The translations under genes and the position numbers were made by a program. From NCBI GenBank assembly GCA_947490975.1, contig CANLHV010000041.1, forward strand, positions 1-9,249: a DNA stretch of 9,249 bases, given 5' to 3'. Below, piece after piece: positions 1 to 6,625 of this stretch. Numbering within the stretch: position 1 is the stretch's first letter; every line of letters starts with the position of its first letter. Source of the stretch: Acidimicrobiaceae bacterium (lineage in GTDB: Bacteria; Actinomycetota; Acidimicrobiia; Acidimicrobiales; Ilumatobacteraceae). The notes under the pieces are model-generated. The model worked only from the letters and a program-made list of their open reading frames with translations, was not told the origin of the DNA and searched no databases.

Positions 1-852
1 GGTCGTCCATTTGTGATGATCGGTGAGCGAATCAACCCGACTGGTCGCAAAATGTTGGCCGCTGAAATGAAAGAAGGAAACTTCAGTCGCGTCGAGGCAG
101 ATGCGTTGGCTCAAGTTGCCGCTGGCGCGCACATGCTTGACGTCAATGCCGGCATTCCGCTCGCTGACGAGCCTGCATTGTTGGCGCGCGCAATCAAGTT
201 GGTGCAGTCAATAACTGATGTGCCATTGTCGATTGACTCGTCAATCATTGAAGCGCTTGAAGCTGGCCTGGCTGTTTATCAGGGCAAACCTTTGGTTAAC
301 TCGGTGACGGGCGAAGACGCAAACCTCGAACGTGTGCTTCCTCTTGTTGCAAAATACGGCGCAGCAGTCGTGGCCATTTCGAACGACGAGACCGGCATCA
401 GCATGGACCCAGATGAACGCTTTGCTGTAGCCAAGAAAATCGTGCAGCGTGCAGCCGACCACGGAATTCCGGCAAGCGATGTCGTGGTTGATCCGCTTGT
501 TATGCCGATTGGTGCGATGGGCGATGCAGGTCGCACAGCGTTCAAAATTATTCGAAGGTTGCGTGAAGAGCTCAAAGTAAACACAACTTGCGGCGCGTCA
601 AATGTGAGTTTTGGTATTCCGGCGCGAAACAACATCACCGGTACTTTTTTAGCGATGGCGATTGGTGCTGGCATGACCTCGGCGATTATGAACCCGTTGC
701 ACGAAGAAGTGAAAACTCTTGTGATGGCCGCTGACGTTCTGGTTGGCAACGACGAAAATTGTTCGGCATGGATTCGCGCCAATCGCGACCCGAACGAAGT
801 GAATGCCGAGCGAACCGCACGCAATAGCCGCGGTCGCCGCAGAACCGAATAA
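1..852 (+). CDS. Methyltetrahydrofolate:corrinoid methyltransferase (MtgA/AcsE-like), 5'-partial
   Basis: A pterin-binding TIM-barrel methyltransferase expected to move a methyl group between a methyl-corrinoid protein and tetrahydrofolate in the cytoplasm. The reading frame is open to the window edge (four codons, GRPF, before the GTG at 13), and the family usually has extra residues before GERIN, so the true start is probably upstream. Counting from the GTG at 13, the layout follows clostridial MeTr (AcsE): GERIN at 4-8, LDVNAG at 42-47, D75 in SIDS, N96 in VNS, D160 in VVDPL, and N197 in GASNVS. These fall at or near the AcsE pterin/catalytic positions as I recall them. The Arg-rich tail (RNSRGRRRTE) lies beyond the barrel. 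The stop is 8 bases before the corrinoid activator gene. In glycine betaine demethylation (MtgABC) this is the MtgA role, and the nearby MttB-family gene supports it. Dihydropteroate synthase is the main alternative name, but the AcsE-like motifs and the neighbours argue against it. Confidence 0.88.
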   Translation, partial: GRPFVMIGERINPTGRKMLAAEMKEGNFSRVEADALAQVAAGAHMLDVNAGIPLADEPALLARAIKLVQSITDVPLSIDSSIIEALEAGLAVYQGKPLVNSVTGEDANLERVLPLVAKYGAAVVAISNDETGISMDPDERFAVAKKIVQRAADHGIPASDVVVDPLVMPIGAMGDAGRTAFKIIRRLREELKVNTTCGASNVSFGIPARNNITGTFLAMAIGAGMTSAIMNPLHEEVKTLVMAADVLVGNDENCSAWIRANRDPNEVNAERTARNSRGRRRTE

Positions 853-860
853 CACCCAAC

Positions 861-2885
861 ATGGACCGACACGTCGTCTTCACCCCTTCGGGGTTGGGCG
901 GCGTCGTGCAAGAAGGCATCACAGTTCTCGAAGCGGCGCGACAATTGGGCGCCGATATTGACTCGGTATGCGGCGGCCGAGGAATTTGCGGTCGCTGTCA
1001 GATCACGCCATCTGTTGGTGTTTTCGCAAAATGGGGAATCACCGCGACGCCAGAGTCGCTTTCGGGGCCGGCAGAAACTGAGACGAATTACCGAGCTAAG
1101 CGAGCGCTCGTGCCGGGCAATCGCTTGGGTTGTGCTGCGCGAATTTGTGGTGATGTCGTCATTGATGTGCCGGCAATTAGTCAGGTGCACAAACAGATCG
1201 TGCGCAAAGACCTCGATCTTGAACCGATAACTGTTGATCCAAGTTTTAGTTTGTTTTATCTAATGATTCCTGAAGCGCAACTTGGCGACTCAGTAAGTGC
1301 AGCAGATGCATTAGCCGAAGGAGTTGCAGTTCAACACAAGCGCAGCGCACCCAATGTTGCGCGACGCGCGCTTAGCAGTTTGCATTCGGCGATGGCCAAA
1401 GCCGAAGGTGAAGTAACTGTTGCGGTTCATCACTTACAAGACGGTGACCAAATTGTGGCTGCGTGGCCCGGCTATGTAGATGCCGCATATGGCATTGCCG
1501 TAGATGTTGGTTCGACAACGGTTGCGGGACATTTGTGCGAACTAAAGAGTGGTGAGATTGTCGCAAGTTATGGATTGATGAACCCGCAAATTCGATTCGG
1601 CGAAGACCTGATGAGTCGAGTTTCGTATGTGATGATGAACCCAGGTGGTGAGGTCGAGCTAACGAACGCGATTCGTGCGGCGCTTAACGAAATGATTAAT
1701 GGTCTCATAACAAAAGCCGATGTTGATGTTGAGCGAGTACTTGAGATCACGATCGTTGGCAATCCGATTATGCATCACATTGTTTTGGGTATCGACCCAA
1801 CACCGCTCGGCATGGCGCCATTTGTTTTGGCGACAAACGAGTCAGTTAGCGGTTGGGCAAACGAACTTGATTTGAAATTGCCGAATGCGAGTTATTACGT
1901 GGGGCCATGCATCGCCGGACACGTCGGTGCCGATACGGCTGCGGCTATTTTGGCTGAAGGACCGCATCGGTCGAAAGAAATGCAGTTACTCGTTGACATC
2001 GGTACGAACGCCGAAATTGTTTTGGGCAATACTGAGCAACAGTTTGCTGCGTCGAGCCCGACAGGGCCGGCGTTTGAAGGCGCGCAAATAAGTGCAGGTC
2101 AACGTGCGACCGCCGGCGCTATTGAGCATGTTCGAATCGATCGCGAGACTCTTGAGCCGCGCGTGAAAGTGATCGGCTCAGACTTATGGAGCAACGAGCC
2201 GGGCTTTGTTGAGTCACTCGGAGATACCGCGGTGACCGGTGTCTGTGGCTCAGGAATCATCGAAGTAATCGGTGAAATGTATTTGAGTGGCATTATTGAT
2301 CAAGACGGCGTAGTGCGAGGCGAGTTGACCAGCAAATCGCCACGCATCGTCGGCGATGATCGAACGTTCTCGTATTTGTTTTATGACAACGGTGAGACAA
2401 AGCTTTATGTCACGCAAAATGATGTGCGAGCAATTCAATTAGCCAAAGCGGCGCTGCGTGCAGGCATCGACTTGCTCGTTGAGCATGCAGGTTCGCCAAT
2501 TGTTCATGACATACGTCTTGCTGGTGCTTTTGGTGCACACATCGACCCGGTTTATGCGATGGTTCTCGGCTTAGTGCCAGATTGTCCGGTTGCTGGTGTG
2601 CGTGCAGTCGGCAACGCAGCCGGCGCGGGAGCAGTTCAATCGTTGCTGTCGCGAAAATTGCGTCATGAAATGGAAGACGCTGTTCGCAAGGTGACGAAAA
2701 TTGAAACAGCGACTGAACCAAGATTTCAGCAACTATTTGTTGAGGCGATGGCGTTTCCGCATAAAACTGCTGAGACTCCAAACTTGGCAAAGGTTATTGA
2801 TTTGCCAGCCCGAAGTCTCAACAACAATGACGGACCTACTCGTTCGGGTCGGCGTCGCCGCTCGGCCAGTGGCGTGGCAGAATAG
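861..2885 (+). CDS. Corrinoid protein reductive activator (RamA/RACo-like, [2Fe-2S] plus ASKHA ATPase domain)
   Basis: Predicted ATP-dependent activator that reduces inactive Co(II) corrinoid back to Co(I) so methyl transfer can resume. The 674-residue protein starts with a plant-type [2Fe-2S] ferredoxin domain (residues 1-105): C37, C43 and C46 in VCGGRGICGRC, with C91 as probable fourth ligand. A middle region (about 110-205) leads to an ASKHA-type C-terminal domain (about 208-600). Its signatures are VDVGSTT (215-221), the second glycine-rich loop VDIGTNAE (378-385), CGSGIIE (462-468) and GAFGAHIDP (555-563). No CxxCxxC clusters appear in the C-terminal half, so it resembles the RACo/bacterial type rather than methanogen RamA, which has C-terminal 4Fe-4S clusters. 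After residue 650 comes a low-complexity tail with RSGRRRR. ATG 861 follows the previous stop by 8 bases with no strong Shine-Dalgarno sequence, suggesting translational coupling. The MttB gene follows 5 bases after the stop. Family assignment is firm; the exact corrinoid partner is unseen. Confidence 0.9.
   Translation: MDRHVVFTPSGLGGVVQEGITVLEAARQLGADIDSVCGGRGICGRCQITPSVGVFAKWGITATPESLSGPAETETNYRAKRALVPGNRLGCAARICGDVVIDVPAISQVHKQIVRKDLDLEPITVDPSFSLFYLMIPEAQLGDSVSAADALAEGVAVQHKRSAPNVARRALSSLHSAMAKAEGEVTVAVHHLQDGDQIVAAWPGYVDAAYGIAVDVGSTTVAGHLCELKSGEIVASYGLMNPQIRFGEDLMSRVSYVMMNPGGEVELTNAIRAALNEMINGLITKADVDVERVLEITIVGNPIMHHIVLGIDPTPLGMAPFVLATNESVSGWANELDLKLPNASYYVGPCIAGHVGADTAAAILAEGPHRSKEMQLLVDIGTNAEIVLGNTEQQFAASSPTGPAFEGAQISAGQRATAGAIEHVRIDRETLEPRVKVIGSDLWSNEPGFVESLGDTAVTGVCGSGIIEVIGEMYLSGIIDQDGVVRGELTSKSPRIVGDDRTFSYLFYDNGETKLYVTQNDVRAIQLAKAALRAGIDLLVEHAGSPIVHDIRLAGAFGAHIDPVYAMVLGLVPDCPVAGVRAVGNAAGAGAVQSLLSRKLRHEMEDAVRKVTKIETATEPRFQQLFVEAMAFPHKTAETPNLAKVIDLPARSLNNNDGPTRSGRRRRSASGVAE
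2850..2860. repeat. Perfect short GC inverted repeat near the end of the activator gene
   Basis: CGGCGTCGCCG is a perfect palindrome with one central base, inside the codons for the RRRR tail of the corrinoid activator, 25 bases before its stop. Similar GC stems occur before the stops of the first gene (GCGG-TCG-CCGC, 830-840) and the homocysteine methyltransferase gene (CGGCG, 7 bases, CGCCG, 7607-7623). They could be RNA stems at gene junctions, or simply a result of runs of CGN arginine codons. Confidence 0.35.
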
Positions 2886-2890
2886 AAAAG

Positions 2891-4429
2891 ATGTCAGACG
2901 TAACACGCACCAAACGATCGGGTGGGCGAGCAGGTCGCCAAAACTTGCGAACCTCGCACGAACCCGAGCGTGACGCGTTTATTACGCGACTAATCAAACC
3001 ATACGAACTGGTTTCTGACGAAGGTCTTGAATTAATCGAACACAATGCCGACACGGTGCTTGAAGAAGTTGGTATTGAAGTTCGCGATTACCCATCGGCG
3101 ATTAAGCGATTCAAAGATGCGGGTGCTGATGTTGACGGTACGAGAGTGCGTTTTCCGCGGGGGATGTGTCGCAAAATAGTTTCGGCAACTGCGCCGAGCG
3201 TTTATACGCAGCACGCAAGAAATCCAATTAACAATGTGCAGATAGGTGGCAATGCAACTGTGTTCGCGCCGAATTATGGTTCGCCGTTTGCATACGACAT
3301 CGACAATGGACGTCGTTACGCAACAATCGTCGACTTTCAAAATTTTGTGAAGCTTGCATATATGTCGCCACGAATGCACCACTCGGGTGGCACAGTTTGT
3401 GAGCCGGTTGATATACCTGTGAGCAAGCGCCACCTCGACATGGTTTACGCGCACCTGAAATATAGTGACAAAGGTTTTATGGGTTCGGTCACTGCCGGTG
3501 AACGCGCGCAAGACAGCGTCGACATGGCTCGAATTGGTTTTGGTGGTGATTTGCAAGATCGAACTGTGATGACAAGTTTGATCAACGCTTCGTCTCCGTT
3601 GGTTTGGGATGCTTCGATGCTTGCGTCAGCTGAAATTTATGCGCTGAACAATCAGGCGACAATCATTACGCCGTTTATTTTGGCTGGCGCGATGGCGCCG
3701 TCGACTTCGGCAGGCGTTGCTACTCAAACTCTTGCTGAGGCTCTGGCAGGCATGATGTTTACGCAACTGGTTCGACCTGGCGCGCCGGTCATTTTGGGTT
3801 CGTTCGCTTCGTCGATGTCGATGCAAACAGGTGCGCCAACTTTCGGCACACCAGAGCCGGCGATTGTTTTGTACACGATGGCTTCGTTGGCACGACGTTT
3901 GGGTGTGCCGTTTAGATCTGGTGGCTCGTTGACTGCCTCAAAGTTGCCCGACGCACAAGCGGCCTACGAGAGTTCGGCAACGCTCATACCAACTTTGATG
4001 GCTGGCACGAATTTTGTACTTCATGCCGCGGGTTGGCTTGAAGGTGGTCTTGCGATTGGTTATGAAAAATTCATTTTGGATGACGACCAACTCGGCATGA
4101 TGGCAACTTTCGCCAAAGGCTTAGATGTCTCGCCGAACGGACAAGCACTTGACGCAATTCGCGAAAACCCACCGGGCAATCACTTCTTGGGCACGGCCCA
4201 TACTCTTGCGAATTTTGAGTCGGCGTTTTATCGCTCGACGACTTCTGACAATTCAAGTTACGAGCAATGGCTCGAAGACGGTGGCGATGATGCCGCAAAG
4301 CGTGCCAACAAGATCTGGAAAGAGCGACTTGCGTCATATGTGGCGCCACCGCTTGACGACGCGATTGACGAAGAACTCAAAGAGTTTGTCGCCAAGCGCA
4401 AGAGCGAGTTGCCTGACACCTTTGGCTAA
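2891..4429 (+). CDS. MttB-superfamily methyltransferase, non-pyrrolysine (MtgB-like)
   Basis: A TIM-barrel methyltransferase of the trimethylamine methyltransferase (MttB) superfamily. It would transfer a methyl group from a quaternary or tertiary amine to a Co(I) corrinoid protein. The 512-residue frame has no internal amber codon, so unlike archaeal MttB it has no pyrrolysine. That places it with the MtgB-type branch, whose known members demethylate glycine betaine and related betaines. Supporting stretches are GGRAGR in the basic N-terminus (11-16), HHSGGTVCEPVD (163-174), ILAGAMAPSTSAG (263-275), FGTPEP (318-323) and the C-terminal HFLGTAHTLANFESAF (431-446), a hallmark of the family. Length agrees with the family. 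ATG 2891 sits 5 bases after the activator stop with GAAAAG just before it. Flanking activator and methyl-THF transferase genes make the corrinoid role nearly certain. The substrate cannot be read from the sequence: glycine betaine, proline betaine, carnitine and choline-like amines are all possible. Confidence 0.92.
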   Translation: MSDVTRTKRSGGRAGRQNLRTSHEPERDAFITRLIKPYELVSDEGLELIEHNADTVLEEVGIEVRDYPSAIKRFKDAGADVDGTRVRFPRGMCRKIVSATAPSVYTQHARNPINNVQIGGNATVFAPNYGSPFAYDIDNGRRYATIVDFQNFVKLAYMSPRMHHSGGTVCEPVDIPVSKRHLDMVYAHLKYSDKGFMGSVTAGERAQDSVDMARIGFGGDLQDRTVMTSLINASSPLVWDASMLASAEIYALNNQATIITPFILAGAMAPSTSAGVATQTLAEALAGMMFTQLVRPGAPVILGSFASSMSMQTGAPTFGTPEPAIVLYTMASLARRLGVPFRSGGSLTASKLPDAQAAYESSATLIPTLMAGTNFVLHAAGWLEGGLAIGYEKFILDDDQLGMMATFAKGLDVSPNGQALDAIRENPPGNHFLGTAHTLANFESAFYRSTTSDNSSYEQWLEDGGDDAAKRANKIWKERLASYVAPPLDDAIDEELKEFVAKRKSELPDTFG

Positions 4430-4450
4430 AAACCCTCTAGTATTGGGAAA

Positions 4451-5323
4451 ATGTCAATTCTTTCACGCCTCAAAAAATCTTCAGTCAAGGTCACGCCTGC
4501 AGTAAAAGAGCTCGTTAGCAACATGCGCTACGAGTTGATACCGATGAAGAGCATCGAGCAAGGCATTCTTGACTTGCCGACTGGCGCACCAGTTTCTGTG
4601 ACATGTTCGCCAGCCAAGGGCATCAGTGCGACCCAAGAAATTTCAGCGAGGTTGATCGCCGCAGGTCACGAAGTAGTGCCACATTTTGCCGCACGTTTGG
4701 TTGAGTCGCGTGAACATGTAACCAAGTTGGCATCGTGGGTGCGTGAGCAAGGCATCAAAGAAGTTTTCTTGATCGCTGGCGACGCAGAGAAGCCTGCTGG
4801 TCCTTATAACGATGGCGTTGAATTGTTGCGAGACTTTTTAGACAGCAACAGTGGCGTAGACCGAGTTGGTTTCGGCAGCTATCCAGACGGCCATGCGTTT
4901 ATCAGTCGCGAAGATCTGAGTACCGCCTTGCATCACAAACAAAAATTGCTCGAAGAGGCTGGTGTTCAAGGTCTTGCGTCAACTCAAATGTGCTTTGATG
5001 TTCCGTTAATTCGTTCGTGGCTCGAACAAGAACGTAATAACGGCTTCAAGATGCCGATTCAACTTGGCGTGCCAGGTGTTGTTGATCGCACTCGATTGAT
5101 GACTCTTGGTGTTCGAGTCGGAGTTGGCCAGTCGATGCGTTATTTGAGCAAGAACAAGACTTCAATCATCAAGATGCTTTCACCTGGCGGTTACGACCCG
5201 ACAGAACTTGTAGCCGGCTTGGCTAAAGATGCTCAGCGCTTGAACATTGTTGGTCTGCACTCGTTTACGTTCAACAGCGTTGCCGACACAGCAGTTTGGC
5301 AGCGAGAAGTGATGGCCAGTTAG
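4451..5323 (+). CDS. Divergent methylenetetrahydrofolate reductase (MetF-family)
   Basis: A MetF-like flavoprotein of 290 residues, expected to interconvert 5-methyl-THF and 5,10-methylene-THF. Next to corrinoid methyl-transfer genes it probably runs in the oxidative direction. Family marks are VTCSPAKG (50-57) at the first barrel strand, VPHFAAR (76-82), the AGDAEKPAGPY loop (109-119) with D111 matching the flavin/folate Asp of E. coli MetF, GFGSYPDGH (140-148), and STQMCFD (177-183) with Q179 at the expected folate-contact Gln. The first strand is unusual: where canonical enzymes have EFFPP with the catalytic Glu, this protein has VTCSP, so the Glu seems replaced by Thr or a neighbour. The N-terminus is about 20 residues longer than in E. 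coli. Met25 (base 4523) is an alternative start, but ATG 4451 has GGGAAA directly upstream. The stop TAG shares a base with the GTG of the next gene. Family assignment is good; direction and cofactor are inferred. Confidence 0.82.
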   Translation: MSILSRLKKSSVKVTPAVKELVSNMRYELIPMKSIEQGILDLPTGAPVSVTCSPAKGISATQEISARLIAAGHEVVPHFAARLVESREHVTKLASWVREQGIKEVFLIAGDAEKPAGPYNDGVELLRDFLDSNSGVDRVGFGSYPDGHAFISREDLSTALHHKQKLLEEAGVQGLASTQMCFDVPLIRSWLEQERNNGFKMPIQLGVPGVVDRTRLMTLGVRVGVGQSMRYLSKNKTSIIKMLSPGGYDPTELVAGLAKDAQRLNIVGLHSFTFNSVADTAVWQREVMAS

Positions 5324-6618
5324 TGAAAACAGATGTAGTCGTCATCGGTGCCGGTGTAATCGGCGGGGCGGTTGCTTTCGAACTTGCCAAAGCGGGTCGC
5401 TCGGTTGTCATCGTCGACAAAGGCTCGGCCGCTGGTGCCGGTTCTACCTCGGCTTCGTCGGCGATTATTCGTTTTAGTTATTCGACCCTTGATGCAGTGT
5501 TAATGGCTTGGGAATCTGCGCCGATGTGGGAGAACTGGGCGAGTTATCTCGGCGTAAATGACCCTGATGGTATGGCAAAATTTATTCGCACCGGCTATCT
5601 CGTTTATCGCACCGAGGGTTACAGCGGAGAAGCAGTTCGCAAAATTTGGGACGAGATCGGTATTCCGTATGAGATACTCAGCGCCGAGCAATTGCGCAAA
5701 AAGTTTCCGGCACTTGATTCTGGAAGTTATTGGCCGCCGAAAAAAATTGACGATCCAGCATTTGGTGATGACGCGGTTGGTGAGTTGAGCGGTCTTTATG
5801 ATCCGCTTAGTGGGTTCATGGACGACCCGATGCTTGCGGCGCATAATTATATTTTTGCGGCGAAACATCATGGCGCTGAAACCAGGTTTAAGTCTGAAGT
5901 TGTTTCGATCGATAACGACGGCAAAAAGATAACCGGAGTGACTTTGGCGAGTGGAGAAAAGATTGAAGCTCCGATTGTTATCAATGCCGCCGGGCCGCAT
6001 GCAAGCAAAATAAATCGCATGGCTGGCGTCGCTGCTGAAATGAATATTCGCCATCGGCCGTTACGTCAAGAGGTCTATGTGGCGCCCGCACCTGACGGTT
6101 TCAAATTAGAAGACGATGCACCAGTTGTTGCTGACCTCGACACAGGAATTTATTTCAGACCACACCCTGGCGGCACTTTGAATTTGGGCGGCACCGAGCC
6201 GGCGTGCGACGAGTTGCATTGGGTCGAAGACGCAGATGACTGGCGCCAAGAAACGACCGTTGAAATTTGGGAGACGATGATGTTGCGTCTTGCAAGGCGC
6301 ATGCCAGATTTTGGTGTGCCAGTTTCGCCGTCAGGTATTGGCGCACTTTATGACGCGACCGACGACTGGGTGCCGATTTACGATCGCTCGAGTTTGGACG
6401 GATTTTTCATGGCTTGTGGCACAAGTGGCAATCAGTTCAAGAATGCTCCGCTGGCCGCGATTTTTATTCGATTGCTGATCGAAGCGGCTGAGGCTGGCAA
6501 AAATCATGACGACGAGCCAATTCGTTATGTTGGCCCACGATCTGGCAAAGAAATAAACATCGGAGCATTTTCGCGATTACGCCAAGCACTCGTAACTTCT
6601 GGAACGGTGATGGGTTGA
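5323..6618 (+). CDS. FAD-dependent amine oxidoreductase, DAO family (sarcosine/dimethylglycine oxidase-like)
   Basis: A flavoprotein of the D-amino-acid oxidase/glycine oxidase/sarcosine oxidase (DAO) family, likely oxidising an N-methylated or secondary amine. I take GTG 5323 as start: it overlaps the MetF stop (TAGTG), puts the FAD-binding strand right at the N-terminus, and gives 431 residues. An upstream in-frame TTG (5296) would add nine residues unlike the family. Visible marks are the Rossmann motif GAGVIGG (9-15) ending in acidic D32, AGSTSASSA (40-48), a second flavin stretch INAAGPHA (220-227), FRPHPGG (278-284) and the C-terminal FMACGTSGNQFKNAP (362-376) typical of sarcosine-oxidase relatives. 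No His or Cys in the usual covalent-FAD contexts is obvious, and there is no C-terminal folate-binding (GCV_T) domain like that of dimethylglycine dehydrogenase. The setting suggests it takes the amine left after MttB demethylation, such as dimethylglycine or sarcosine. This substrate is inference; an amino acid oxidase is equally open on sequence alone. Confidence 0.85.
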   Translation: MKTDVVVIGAGVIGGAVAFELAKAGRSVVIVDKGSAAGAGSTSASSAIIRFSYSTLDAVLMAWESAPMWENWASYLGVNDPDGMAKFIRTGYLVYRTEGYSGEAVRKIWDEIGIPYEILSAEQLRKKFPALDSGSYWPPKKIDDPAFGDDAVGELSGLYDPLSGFMDDPMLAAHNYIFAAKHHGAETRFKSEVVSIDNDGKKITGVTLASGEKIEAPIVINAAGPHASKINRMAGVAAEMNIRHRPLRQEVYVAPAPDGFKLEDDAPVVADLDTGIYFRPHPGGTLNLGGTEPACDELHWVEDADDWRQETTVEIWETMMLRLARRMPDFGVPVSPSGIGALYDATDDWVPIYDRSSLDGFFMACGTSGNQFKNAPLAAIFIRLLIEAAEAGKNHDDEPIRYVGPRSGKEINIGAFSRLRQALVTSGTVMG

Positions 6619-6625
6619 TTCGCTG

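Noticed and set aside
1..852. Dihydropteroate synthase (FolP) for folate synthesis
   Set aside because: The Asp/Asn positions and GERIN start match methyl-THF:corrinoid methyltransferases, and the neighbours are corrinoid methyl-transfer genes rather than folate synthesis genes.
279..1190. A 303-codon open frame on the minus strand across the end of the first gene and the start of the activator gene
   Set aside because: It lies antisense to two well-supported genes, its translation (rich in Arg and Ser, no recognisable motif) looks like a codon-bias shadow, and it crosses a gene junction.
2891..4429. Pyrrolysine-containing trimethylamine methyltransferase
   Set aside because: No in-frame TAG interrupts the frame, and it reads through at full family length without one.
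4430..4450. Possible promoter or terminator in the 21-base gap before the MetF gene
   Set aside because: Too short for a promoter, no convincing -10/-35 pair, and only a 3-base CCC/GGG pairing, so it looks like an ordinary intercistronic gap.
5500..6054. A 184-codon minus-strand frame inside the FAD oxidoreductase gene
   Set aside because: Fully antisense to a clear DAO-family gene with no recognisable domain. The similar frames at 3032-3556 and 6666-7151 were rejected for the same reason.
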